64,000 nucleotides of DNA, from assembly GCA_947247005.1 (NCBI GenBank), contig OX365959.1:34244148-34308147 (forward strand). The letters run 5' to 3'. Source of the stretch: Spisula solida. Lineage: Eukaryota > Mollusca > Bivalvia > Venerida > Mactridae. Below are positions 46,083 through 58,719 of the stretch, piece after piece. The position numbers and the translations under genes were made by a program. Position 1 is the stretch's first letter, and the number at the start of each line of letters is the position of its first letter. A model generated the notes under the pieces. It was not told where the DNA came from. It saw only the letters and a list, made by a program, of their open reading frames with translations, and ran no database searches.

Positions 46083-47240
46083 ATGGAAATTTTAAAGAAT
46101 GATTGCTGTGTTTCTGTTTTACATATCTTATATAATGTTTGTTTTAAGACAGGAAATATTCCTTCTGATTGGAGTAAAGTAATTATCTGTCCGATTCCAA
46201 AATCTAGCACTACGGACCCTAGAGATCCACTGTCATACAGGGGTATTTCACTATCATGTACTATGTATAAGATATACTGTTCGATATTATATCAACGTTT
46301 ATCTAAGTGGACTGAGAGTAATGGTAGTATTGTCGATGAACAGAATGGTTTTAGAAAGGACCGGAGTACTATTGACCACGTGTCGTCTGTAACAAACATA
46401 ATAGAAACAAGGAAAAAGTCTAAATTATCTACATTTTGTGCTTTTATAGATTTTAGAAAAGCCTATGATTTTATCGATAGACGTATTTTGAGGACCAAAC
46501 TATCTAAATTAGGTATCAATGGAAAAATGTACGAAGCCTTGCAGTCATTATATCATTCAGTTGCTTCATGTATAAGACTCAATGGATTGCATACCGAGTG
46601 GTTTGTTGTTCATTGTGGTCTTCGGCAGGGTTGTTCTCTATCACCTTTTCTTTTTAATTTGTACATGTATATTAACGATCTAGCCATTAAAATAAAAGCG
46701 ATCGGTAAGGGTGTTGGTTTGAATAACGAAAATGTGTGTATTTTGTAGTATGCGGATGATATTGTACTTGTTGCGGGAAATGAAAATGATCTTCAATGTA
46801 TGCTTAATGTATTGAATGAATGGGGTAATGATAATTCTATGTTTGTGAATGCTCAAAAAAGTAATATTGTACATTTTCGTCCCAATTGCATTAGTAGATC
46901 GGCTTACATGTTTTCATGTGGAGAAAAACAGTTAAATATCTTGAATCAATATACATACCTAAGTGTTTTGCTAGATGAACATTTAGATTTCAATAAGACT
47001 GTCAAATGTGTAGCACAAAGCGCGAACAGGGCGCTGGGTTTATTGTTTGCAAAATGTAAACATTTTGGGTCTGTGCCATATAATGTTTTTGTTAAACTGT
47101 TTGATTCATGTGTGTGGCCTGTTATTGCATATAGTTCCTCCATATGGGGCAACAAATCATACTCCTGTATCAATGCAGTCCAAGTACACACCCAACACAG
47201 CCCTATATGGAGAGATGGCCTGGCAGCCACCACATATTAA
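46083..47240 (+). pseudogene. LINE reverse transcriptase, with nonsense beside YADD
   Basis: One frame runs from about 45990 to 47240 with two in-frame stops, TAG at 46041-46043 and TAG at 46746-46748. RT blocks: SYRGISLSCTMYKIYCSI, NGFRKDRSTIDHV, AFIDFRKAYDFIDR and GLRQGCSLSPFLF. The second stop sits exactly before the catalytic YADDIVLVAG. After 47160 the coding register moves by one base into a frame reading YTPNTALYGEMAWQPP. The copy is inactive. Confidence 0.85.
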
Positions 47241-47751
47241 ACAAATGAAATCGGTGTGCCAGCAGTGGTAAAGGATTAATAAAATGGAACAGTCAAGAAT
47301 TTATAATCGCATATTTGCATATTGTTTGTGTAAAAGTGGAAATAATTGTAAAAACTGGCAGTTCGAGTCTATCAAGACTATGAATAACCTTGGAATAGAA
47401 GAACCATCTAGATTATGTTTTACTATGACGTCGAAATGTTTTTGTGACAAATTTGTTGATCTGTACATGCATAACTTTGTAAACGATTGGAGAGCTCAGC
47501 TTAATAGTAATACCGGAATAAGTGGTAGAGGTGGTAATAAGTTAAGACCATATAGAATGTTTAAGCAATATTTTGAAAGAGAGAGCTATTTGTCTATGTT
47601 TATGCCGGTAACACATAGGACTGCATTAACCAAATTTAGATGTGGGGTTGCACCCTTAAGAATTGAAACTGGACGGTATGAAAATATTACTGTTAATAAC
47701 AGACTCTGTCAAATTTGCTTATTTTATCTCATCCTAAGAGGCTGTTGTTAA
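47160..47751 (+). pseudogene. LINE C-terminal region after RT
   Basis: Continues in the +1 register: NTALYGEMAWQPPHIKQ, TAA at 47269-47271, then MEQSRIYNRIFAYCLCKSG through CGVAPLRIETGRYENITV and a truncated Cys cluster (RLCQIC). The motif LRIETGRY is shared with the LINE at 5940-8954 (LRIVTGRY), so the two belong to related families. Confidence 0.75.
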
Positions 47752-48109
47752 TCAGTTCAACTACGTGGTGATAATTGGTATTTTAAGATGTTTTTTAATT
47801 TGCGCATTAGTGCTTTATTTACAAAATTCAATGTCTTATTTAAATGAATTCCTAACAACCCTTTAAAACAATGCATTAACAACAGTCTCTTGGTTTTATC
47901 TATGTAATTAATGCTTAAAGTCATATTAATGTGATAATGTTGTTATTATGGTGCTTTTATGAGCCTTTATGTCTCTTATAATTCAATGATGAATGGTTAT
48001 GTACATTTAAACTGTTTTATAATGTGTAAAGTTTTATACCTGTATATGTACATAAATGAGACGAAAATAAAGAATATATATATATTTGCTCAATCTAGAA
48101 TTTGATTAT

Positions 48110-49640
48110 TTCATTTGATCAAGACTCGCGAAGACATTGATATTATTAAATGGCCATGGATTAAAATACAGGGTGTTAAAAATGTTTGTTACCAAAATTT
48201 AAAATCATACTAAATCTTACCTGAGCTATGTGTGCAATGTGCAATTATATTTTCTTACCATAACAGTTTTATTTGATACCATTGAGATTGGAATTTAATC
48301 TGAAAATTTAACAATCTTCTGGCGTCAGAACAATAAACTATTGGAACTTTAACGTTGAGGAATATATTAATACCACCACTACTACTTACATTTCCTCATG
48401 TTTCAATATGTAAGAATATATCACACTTCAAATACTGTTGAGATTTCAATTTGCAACCATTATATAACGTACAGACTGACAGCAAAATGGATTACATAAA
48501 CAGATCGCTCAATCGTCCGTGACATAGATTTCAATTCCCATCTTTATCTTTGATAAGTTTTACGCAGAATGAATAGTTTTTACCTATAGTGGGATTCGAA
48601 CATATCGCCAAGTTCTAAATGCTAAGTGTCAATCATCCTTGACATAGCTTTCAATTCACATCTTCCCTCTTCGGTTACTAGTAGTTTTTAAGCAGACTTA
48701 ATAGTTTGTACCTATAGAGGGATTCTAACCTACACTGTACGGCTATATATCGCTGTATCGCCAAGCAATGCGGATTATGAAAGCATTAGACAGAACACAC
48801 TTAAGTCTTACTGGCACCTATAGTCAAGTGGTGACTCTTCAACCATTGTTTGTACATAGAAACACTGATCTTCCACAACATATCAATACATTTACATAGT
48901 ACATAATCTGTCATAGATCTCCTACATTCTGGTGGACTTTTAACCTACTGTTGCGAGTAATGAGTTCCGTTTGAAGTCTGCACCTTTAACATCTCCGGTT
49001 GGATTGAAACCAGCTGTGGCTTGTGACAAGTATTGCAAAGCCGATAACGTTTACATTAACATTTAGTACACTGAAGTCGGTACCTTTAACATTTCCGGTG
49101 GGATTCGAACATGGTGTTTTATGTGAGAAGTACTTTTGAAGCCAGTACGTTTAACTAGTCCAAACATACGTGTAAAGTTAATGACAATAATTACTACCTA
49201 TCCACACCTGATACAAATATAATTTGCTGAAAAGACACGAATCATTTAAGCAGTTGATCAAAAGTGCATGACAACACGAGAAAGTAGTGAGGTTAGCATT
49301 TACTACGCTATATATGTGAATCAAAATGCACAATATTGTGGTGTCTGAATATGTACCCGGTAATTATCATTGGTTTCAAATTATCTAAGTATACCTTATA
49401 TATAGAGAAGGCTATGCAGCGACCATGTTTATTTGCAACGGACATGACGTTACGAAAGCTGGTACCCAGTTTTTTCTACAGTTTTCACAGCAAACACGGA
49501 TACTAGTTCATGTAACGTCATATCCGTAGCGGATAAATACAGCCGCTGCACAATCTTCTCCATATACAATGTATAGGATACAGTCAGATAATTTGAAACT
49601 ATAGGGTAATAATATATCCGAAAGACGTTGAAACTTCAGG
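48110..49640. other. Intergenic; tandem degenerate repeat with tRNA-like B-box phrases
   Basis: Two similar units of about 120 bp (near 48505-48612 and 48625-48735) share gacatagctttcaattc and acctatag-gggattc. Similar gggattcgaac phrases occur near 49090 and 23350. They resemble a B box on the minus strand, but no T-stem or cloverleaf can be drawn. No gene. Confidence 0.5.
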
Positions 49641-49705
49641 CATGTTGAACACCACTGATTGGATAACAAGATTGACCAGTATATCCGTTATACAATCCAA
49701 TATTT

Positions 49706-52700
49706 CTACTCTAATTCCATGGCTCTGTATTCTTCTAGACAGTCGTATAGAGCTTCTTCTAAGTCCAAGTAACGTGGGTCATCTCCGTTACCATAAAGTG
49801 AAAAATAGTTCGTCAAATAAGCAATTCCAATGTGATTCTTTAAATCTGCATACGCTGCTTGACCTCCATGACCTGAATATCCCCACATCACATGACCGTC
49901 CTAGAAAAAAGTTGAATATATCATTTATTGATCCAATTATTTGTGAGAGGGTCTGTGTTAAAAAAATGGGCACATTCGTCTTTCAACATAATTTACTATG
50001 GAATGATGCTAGATATGTATACATTGATATTCATTTACGTCCATAAACAACAATTCATGCTACACTTGTATTTTATATTTATAATATCACCAATAAGAAA
50101 TGAATAAAGTTAAGTACATTGTAACATGATCACTGGAAATCAATGAATAAAAAAATGTACTACGTTTAACTACGGCAGGTGTTTGTAACGCTGCCTGCTA
50201 TAAAAGGCTTCCCGTACTTCCATTTCAGTGTAGGCATCGTATACAATTATATCACATAAATACCGTGATTTTCCATATGAGAACAAATGACAGAACAATA
50301 TTCTCCAACACGTGTGATAACAAATGTGTGACGTCACCAGCTTTTCGGCAAGAAAACGTAACGTCGTCGGCTTAAATTCATTATTTCTGAGGTTGTTTTG
50401 ACTCGGTTACTATGGTAATGTAATAAAAAGAATCCACCACTGTTGTCTTAGGGATCAACATTTCTTAAACTCGTCACGAAAACAAATTATTAAGCTCGCC
50501 AGAGGCTCGCTTAATAACCTGTGTTTTCTAGACTCATTTAAGAAATGTTGATCTCCGAAGACAACTCATGACGAATCCTATATATTTCCTTCATTATAAT
50601 ATGCAAATTCTAGATACCAGGCCGTGTGACATTGATTGCGAGAGGCAGTATAATATATGCTTACTTGAAATATGTGGATAGTAAGTTACGTGGGTGGCTT
50701 GGTGCTACACCCGTTTCTGTATGGCTTTGAATTTTCAGTGCATGTACATTATTTAATATTCCACATTAAGGAAATCAGTTGTTATCATTTCTTGAGACGG
50801 TTCTTACCTTGCTAGTCTTGATCCTAGAGCCAGGCCCATATGCAGTGTTAACAGATAATGTGGCATCATACCCTGATATCAATGGGATAGATAATCGCTC
50901 AATAGATTCCAGCGAAAGCAATCTCTTCCCTTTGTATATCCCTCCGTTACTTAGAATACTGTAGAGCTTAGCAAACGCTCTTGCTGTACCGGTGCCATAG
51001 CAACACGAATTTGGAATGCTTCTAAGGTAAGGGTTATTGTGAACAGATCCACCCTAAAACAGTTTTGATTATACGTGTAATGGGTATACAAATTTTCTCA
51101 TTTATATCAATAGTCATCGTCATTTCACAGCATTTGTCGCATTTCTTTTTGACCACCCCATGTAGAAGATATATAGTAAGCACCTATGTTAGATTGTAGT
51201 GTAGGCGTCGTGTAACCATCTCCCAGATGTTCCAGATTTCAGTTTCCGGAAAGACAATGTCAATATTTCATTCGTTCGTTGTGATTTTCGTTAGGCACAT
51301 TTCTCTGCAGTTTACATGTATATTTAGATCTACCCATAATTATCAATAACATGATGCTGAACCCAGTGTTCTGGGCCTTTAGGAACCCTGAACCCTCTTG
51401 ACATTAAGCATTGTACAATTCTGAAGTACATATACCAAGAGAAGGAAAACCTTTCCGAGACTATACCTTATGTATTATTAGCAACGTTCGACGGTACAAA
51501 TTACAGGGTACTATTCAAATGACTGCTTAAGGTAGGTCACTGCCTCATTTGAGTGATAAGAACTGATTGCTATCGCAAATATGACCCAAAACAACACCTT
51601 TGTATATTCTTCCAAGGACTTCAGTGATCTAGAAACGACAGAGTCAGGATGGTATTTCAAATCTAAGAACAGATTCCGGTAATCATCGAGAAATAATGCA
51701 TTAAACAACATTTTATAGATGGAGTCCTCGTATATCCTGGCAGTTCGATAGTACTCAGACTTTGGTGTATTCATGTACATGTCCAAACCTGTAATATAAT
51801 ACAATGTAATCAAATAGTTTGTAAACCTCATCGCTAAATAAAACTTATGCTTTCCATCTGGGTTGTCAGAGCTCATGCTACCAATAGGGGTTGTCAGAAC
51901 ATTAGTTACGTGTGAGAATTAGGGAGAATCAAAGGGAAAACTCTGATGAAACCTTCGAGTTTGTTATTGAGATAGGAAGTCGGCCTTGTGATTCCTAGGT
52001 CACTGAGCGTCCATGTCGGCGTATCAACCCCACATGTACTCTTGACTCCGGTTGGACTGGCTGAGGCGGCAATCTATGGAAGTGCCGAGTCGTGTTTTGT
52101 GGCTGTTAAGTGTTATTTCTTTCTTATTCAATTTTATTTTTATTCATTGTGACTTGTCTTAGTGACCTGTGAATTTGCTTTTAATGTGTGTTCTTTTTGT
52201 ACCTTTCGTAAACTGTTGTTTCTGCTGTCTCCCCTGTCCGATGTGTTATTTTGTTAAACCTGAAGATAATAACAATATGTGCTCTAAGTATTGTAGTTAT
52301 TCCTCAGTGCTAAAGTTTTATGAACATCCACAGCATGAATGGTTAGAAACAATGACGTTGGTGAAAGTTATCAAAACAAAATGATCGAAGGGTCATAACT
52401 CGGACAAACAATAAGTTTTTACCAAACGGTTTAGCAATATCTTCGTAGAAAACTTGTGGTGTATCTCTGTGTAGTGGATCAGCTTTGCGTATCAATGTAT
52501 CAACAAAGAGACCATACGTCAGTGTGTGGTAGGCCTGTACTGTACCTACAGCATGCATAAACGGTGATAAAAGATTGATGATTAAGTTACAGCATTTAGT
52601 GCACTAATTTGAAAATAATACAAATGCATACAGAATACAGGTTATTTTCAATATGGTACAGGACACCGTTTTATCATAGCTCTTAGGGAAATCTTAAACT

Positions 52701-55700
52701 AGCGCACGAATTAAAATTCTTTCTTATTCGTTAGTTAGTACAAATTGAGGCAAAGGGATCTACAATGTTAATAATGTTTGAACAGTTAATTGATTCCAGC
52801 AAACCATAATTTTCCCCAACTTGTTTTTGTTAAAGAACTAGATTAACTAATATTAGAATTATTTAAATAATTAAGAATTAAAACGTGCTTGGATACTTAA
52901 AGCAGTCACATCAATAAAGCACTTTTAGATTATATTGAAATTTAATGACCAAGTTTTTCATGTTATTCCAATGATGACAAAATAATACTCTGAATGGCAT
53001 GTTGACCTCACCTGGAGTCCAGGCAGGTTTCTGTGCCGCCAGAATGTCTTCTACTTTCGTTGGATTATCTCTCACATCAAATAAACTAACTGCTGGTTCT
53101 ATTATGGCTAGACCTGCCTGGAATAAGATCAAACTTGTTATGCTCAAGTGGCTGTTTTCTTCTTCATGGTTAACAGACATGTCAGAAGCAGAAATGCTTG
53201 CAATATTTGCAATTTGTTGAAATACTTTTTTATAGTGCATGCTGTTTTCAATAACTTAATACCGGTTTTTGTTGCGGAAATTTCTTGAATTAGCAATACA
53301 ATATACGTGTCTTTTTTAGACGTCGAATAGAGACTAAAGTATCTATACAAAGGGAGAGTCAATGGGTTCTTTCTTAAACGTGTTTATTACAAATTCGTCA
53401 TCGTTGAAATATTTATTAATAAGTGCATGTTTTCAATAACTTAATACTGGTTTTAGTTGTTGAAATTTTCTTGAATACGCAATATTTACAAAATACATGT
53501 CAACGTTTTCTGGTGTCAACGGGTGAGAGGGAGATTGATTTCTAAACAAAGGGAGATTGAGACTCTAGGAAGGGGGGAGGGGGTCTTTCCATGACTAAAT
53601 GTACCAACTTGAATGTAATTAATTCTTCATTAGGATTTTGAAACAAACCTCACGAGTTTTAGAAAACTTCGAATGATTATCTAGAAATAGTTTTATATAA
53701 GCGCAATGTTTGGTACATGATTATTGGAATTATAGTTTATCCTTGACAAAGTGACACTTTACCATCAATCAGACAGGGTAGGTTACACTTAAACAGAAAC
53801 AACGAAGTACGAGAAGCACTTAATTAAAATCTAACAATAACACACACAACTAGACTGCGTTCAGTAAACGCTTACGCCCCGATGGAAGCCTTGTCAATAA
53901 TAACTTGCTAAGTCAAACAGGCGCCATAACTCTGAAGAAATAGCGGATAGTCATACATAACGTTGACAATAAAATATGTTTATGATGGTAAACAAGTATG
54001 CAAAGTTTAAAAACAATGCCTTGATGGAAAATATTCGAGTTTCAAGAACTTGAAAGTTTTGGTTAACATTTTCGTTCGAACGAACGAGCAGACGGACGAA
54101 CTGATGAACGAATGAACGGACGTACATGACAATCACTATATGCCTCCCGCACCAGTAGATGACATGGCATTAAAAGAAGAAAAATCACATATTACAAATC
54201 ACATAACTACGAAAATAAAAAAATGAGCAATATAAAATAAAAGAAAACAGAATAGCTATAAAACACATCACACTGCTCCGACTATACCAAAGTTTACCTG
54301 GTGACTCAGCAACATTTCCACCGTGATGTTCCCCTTGTCATGTTGACTAAATTCTGGCCAGTATTCAGCTACAGGACGGTCATAGTCCAGATGTCCCCTG
54401 AAGGAAACGGATAGTTACATGAATTCTGGCCAGTAATCAGCTACAGGACGGTCATAGTCCAGATGTCCCCTGAAGGAAACGGATAGTAACATGAATTCTG
54501 GCCAGTAATCAGCTACAGGACGGTCATAGTCCAGATGTCCCCTGAAGGAAAAGGATAGTTAAATGAATTCGTCGGTGCACACAGTAACATGATGACTATT
54601 CCATGGACATTGGTTGGTTTTGAAAATGTCATTTTTGGTTGATACTATAATATAATGCATTTGTGGGTCGATAGTGCAACAAGTTATATAACCGATCATG
54701 ATCATGACATCTCAATAACCATTATGGTAGACCTCTCCATTGCCACGAGAGTATGGTATTTTTAAATGTAATAGAAAACATTTGGTATACATAGTGGTTT
54801 AAACTGTTAGATTTAATAACCCAAGTAATACATTTGCTAGACTTGCACTTCATAATTAACCAAGACACAATTATAAAGCTATTGACACTAGAATAATGTA
54901 ATACCGATAATACACATTATGAGTATTTTCAAAATAAAAAAGAACTCGAGCAAATAAGACTGATTGAATAAATGTTTAAGATAAATTATTCATAACTGCT
55001 GTACATCATAATACATAAATTAATGCCGACTACTGGGCATCAATGTATAACTGGATTGACCGTCGATTTGTTACAGCATGTACAGTCTTAACATTAAACC
55101 ATTAAACTATTCATACTGTTCTACCATAGTTGCTAAACTAACATCAGGCTGAAATATCTACAGTCATTATGGTAAAAAAGTCGCTCAATCACCCCTTTAG
55201 GGACGGGCAGGGGTTATCAACAAAATATCGTGAGTATTCAAACATTTCTTCCATGGTTGTCATAGTAATGTCAGTCACCCCTTTAGAGGCGGAGTTTATT
55301 GAATATACTTTTCTACCATAGTATCTAATACCAGTGACTTATTTAAATAGAGGCGGGGTTAACTGCAAAATTTGTAAATATTCATATTTATTTCTACCAT
55401 AGCTGCCATAGTAATACCAGTCACACCTTTAAATAGAGGCGGAGTTACCCAACAAAATAATAATAATATTCATACTTTTCCACCATTGTTGCTACAGTAA
55501 TACAAGGCACACGTTTAGAGGCGGAGTTACCCACAAAACAAAATATATATTCATACTTTTCTACCAAAGTTGCAACAGTAATACAAGTCGGAATTACCCA
55601 CACAATAAAATAAATATTCATACTTTTCTACCATTGTAGCTACAGTAATACCAGCCACACCTTTAGAGGCGGAGTTAGCAACTGTGATTGTATCCTCCGC

Positions 55701-56792
55701 CCAAGGTCGTTGTGCTTCCAAGTCGGCGTATCCACCCAATATGTCTACAACTAACTCGCCTTTAACATACACAGCGAAAGCAGAACCCCGTTCTTTGCCA
55801 GATTTAACATTTTCTCTGAAATGATTTAAATGCTGAATTATTAAAAAAGTACCAATTTAAAATCAACTTACAGACATACGTTCGTTCGCCTGACTGGGCA
55901 ATAATATAACACCCAACCCAGTTTTACTGAGTTGTAGGTTTGGTTGTTCTCGGTGCCAATCTTTACACGTTTGTTTTTGTCCCCCCGCCCCCATATTATA
56001 ACATTTCTAATTGATCATGTTATCCTTGCTCAGAGAAAACAGAAGACGATTCACCAAAGAAGGGAGTGTGCCGCTCCGAATGATTCCATGTCCCGGGAAA
56101 TTGACATGGCCGGGTTTTATATATCGGCATTGGGGAATTTAGACGCCGCAAAAAGCAGACAACCATTCAAAGATGGTGGGCCATTTGATACACATTTTTA
56201 GTATCTCCCACTGAGGGGATTTTTGCGACAAAACATTTGGCTCTAGGGTGGAGAATTAGACCCGCCGCTCCCCCGGGAGCAAACAATCGATAGATGAAAT
56301 TTTACCTCCAATGCATGTATATAAACATTGCAAGTATATCAACATAACAAAAGTAAAATTCAAGGGAGCACATTCATACAAAGTAAACAAAGCACATTAA
56401 ACATATCGTGGATTACTTCCCCTTTATTGACATGAACCGCATGTTCAATAATCGAACAAGATTTGCATCATTCACGGCCCAGTTCTACTATAATCAATAT
56501 ACACCACTGGCCCTTACATACTATGAGCTTTCTAATACTATTAAAATCAGTCTAAATCTCTAAAGCTTTAAATTTAAATCTACTTTCGTTTTCCCTATAT
56601 ATTACATGCACATGACAAAATAAATGTAGAACAAAGCAAGTAAGGATAAAAGTACCTGAATTTCTCGGCAACTCGCTTGAAGGAAGGGTGATAGTATCCG
56701 AACACTTCCGGTGTACCACGTGACTCGGAGTTAAGGTAAGACCAAAGAACGAGTAGCACCGCGATCACAAACCCTATGTTTAACAAACTCAT
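49706..56792 (-). CDS. Beta-lactamase-domain protein, copy B (complete, 8 exons)
   Basis: Exons (minus): 56656-56792, 55624-55815, 54298-54397, 53012-53117, 52423-52545, 51598-51788, 50808-51053, 49706-49900. All phases join and all introns are GT-AG; the sum is 1290 nt, 429 aa. Residues about 4-20 form a hydrophobic signal anchor. Active-site marks of the serine beta-lactamase/esterase fold: S94-A-S-K97, Y184 in AYHTLTYG, and GHGGQ (375-379) replacing KTG. C-terminal context AYLTNYFSLYGNGDDPRY matches animal lact/LACTB-type proteins. This is a probable membrane-tethered serine hydrolase; the substrate is unknown. Copy A is its pseudogene, and copy C is divergently placed 1.9 kb away. Intron 2 is bordered by tandem copies of its own donor and acceptor regions. 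Confidence 0.88.
54350..54565. repeat. 72-bp tandem triplication of exon 3 acceptor (copy B)
   Basis: Units start at 54350, 54422 and 54494, each with the acceptor (ccttcag on the minus strand) and the first half of exon 3 (GHLDYDRPVA). The unit length is 24 codons. The linker between unit 2 and the real exon contains an in-frame TAA (atgtaa), while the linker between units 3 and 2 is open (atgtta). Copy A has a single unit. Confidence 0.9.
55118..55680. repeat. Degenerate 65-90-bp tandem repeat carrying exon 2 end plus donor (copy B)
   Basis: Donor-like gaaaagtatg or related junctions recur on the minus strand at about 55621, 55554, 55474, 55385, 55303 and 55246. Each unit repeats part of exon 2 after SASK and the start of intron 2. 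The array is also present in copy A, so it predates the A/B duplication. Confidence 0.82.
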
Positions 56793-56799
56793 TGTTGGT

Positions 56800-58719
56800 T
56801 TAAGCTGAATATATCAATTACTGGCCAGTGTATATGTTTACTCTCCATTCTGAATGTATGTTGAATATGCGAGCTCATGATGTATGGTAAGCCAAGTTGG
56901 TATTAACAATCTAACTAAACTTACAAACGTACGCAATTTTAACGAAGCATGTATACTGTGACAGTGAAACCATTTGTGGGTTTGACTACGCATCTGTCCA
57001 CAGGCCCGTGCCCACGCAGACACCTCATAAGATTTTGAGAAATTACTAATTTGAATATTTTGTCGAAAAAATGCCTCAAATATACCATAGAAAATAATAA
57101 TATACCACGTTGTTATGTCACTGGTTACGGCCCTGTGTTCCGCAAAGCACGATAAGGTAAAAGAGACATATTGTTAATATTGATGACAGGGTTTTAACGT
57201 ATGTATGCAGAAGATGGAAAAGCAAGGTTAGGTTTTGAAACTTCCTTTGTAAAATTCGTCTGCTTTGAGCATAATATTATAGCATAATATTATAGCAATT
57301 TCTTTAACTATTGTTGAAATGTGAATATGTTCATTTATGTTTTTGTTATGGACAGTAAAGAGAATTTTGGTTAGATCTACTGAATTAGACATTAAAATGT
57401 TAACCAGGATCCCGTTGTCTGAGTCACGCCATTGAAAAAGAAAAAGATGAAGATGTGCAGTAATTGCCAATAACTTGAGAAGGAGCATTTACAATATAAT
57501 CAACAATGTACAAATCGTGTATTGGGAGTTCAATAAATCGGTATTTGTTGTGGAAATTATCCGAGCTTGACCCGTAAAATCGCTAGACTATGGTAAAGAC
57601 CCTGCGCCATCACAATACGCCATGAAGAATATATCCACAGACGGTCATGACACACATAAAAACGAATACGTATACGAACGTTTATTTTGCATAAAGCATA
57701 TTTACAATGCTTATAAATAACAAATACATGTACATACAAATAACAGAGTTGAAAAACAAACGCATATTAATTAAAACTGAAACAACTTTGTTATGGATCG
57801 AATTCAGAGATGCCATCAAATGAATAGTAACTTAAAATGAGGGAAAGAAAATGGCACTACAGCGCATAACCAGAAACCCGACGATCAGATCAGGACTTAT
57901 GTGAGACATGAGTGGTGAATGTGCTTGAACCTTGTCACCCAGCATACTTATCATGATCTACATAATGACCCATACGTTCAATTTCAGTGACCTACAATAA
58001 ATGTCTGAACATCTAGAATCTGGACATGGTGGTCAAGATGATCAATTATGGTGGACCCAAACAAACAACTTTTATTTCCGTACAGTGTAAACAAAGAAAA
58101 CATTGATGTACACATTCAAGGGCGAGTTTTACAAATCCCCACTAAAAACCAACTCGTCACAATTTTGTGTAGAAATCTGAAAAGTTGATACCAAGATTAT
58201 TATAATCAGAAAATAGCGTGGATAATTTGTATTTGTTCTTTTTTCCTTTCAGTTTAGTCCGGTGAATGTGACACGACTGTCAACCTTCTATTAATGTAAT
58301 TAAGCAGCTACATTATCCGTCATAGTAAGATCAGTGATAGTCAGACTGTCACCGAACATCTGTAATATACACTGTCGACTGCAGACTGCCGAGTTATCTG
58401 CTGACATTGAGTAAACACACATGGATTATATTATAGTCAATAATAGATGGGCACATGCATATAAATATCACATACAAATGTACAAAAAAGCATTTTTATG
58501 CAAAGCGTTGTAAATATTTCGATTGCAATATGACACAAAATATTAATAACATAGCAATACACAAAATTGAGGTCAACATGTCCCCAGCGGCCCAGCGTAA
58601 ACTGAGTTTCAATATTTCTTGAAACATATCTCCTAGATTTTGACCCATTGTGCACAGGACACAGTTAACACAGGAGCGGTGGGAGAGAGTGAGTTTAGTG
58701 TGATAGAGAGAGTGATAAA
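56800..58719. promoter_or_regulatory. Divergent intergenic region between genes B and C
   Basis: About 1.9 kb separates the start codons of B (56792, minus) and C (58720, plus), so both promoters must lie here if both are transcribed. A head-to-head arrangement is seen directly; promoter elements are not. 57100-58650 has no recognisable frame. Confidence 0.45.

Larger units (their letters stand above)
45880..48100 (+). mobile_element. 5'-truncated, broken LINE (jockey/CR1-like)
   Basis: A plus-strand LINE remnant whose 3' UTR ends near 48090 with an aataaa signal and a short tata-type tail. It is interrupted by stops and a frameshift; see the two CDS entries. Confidence 0.75.
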
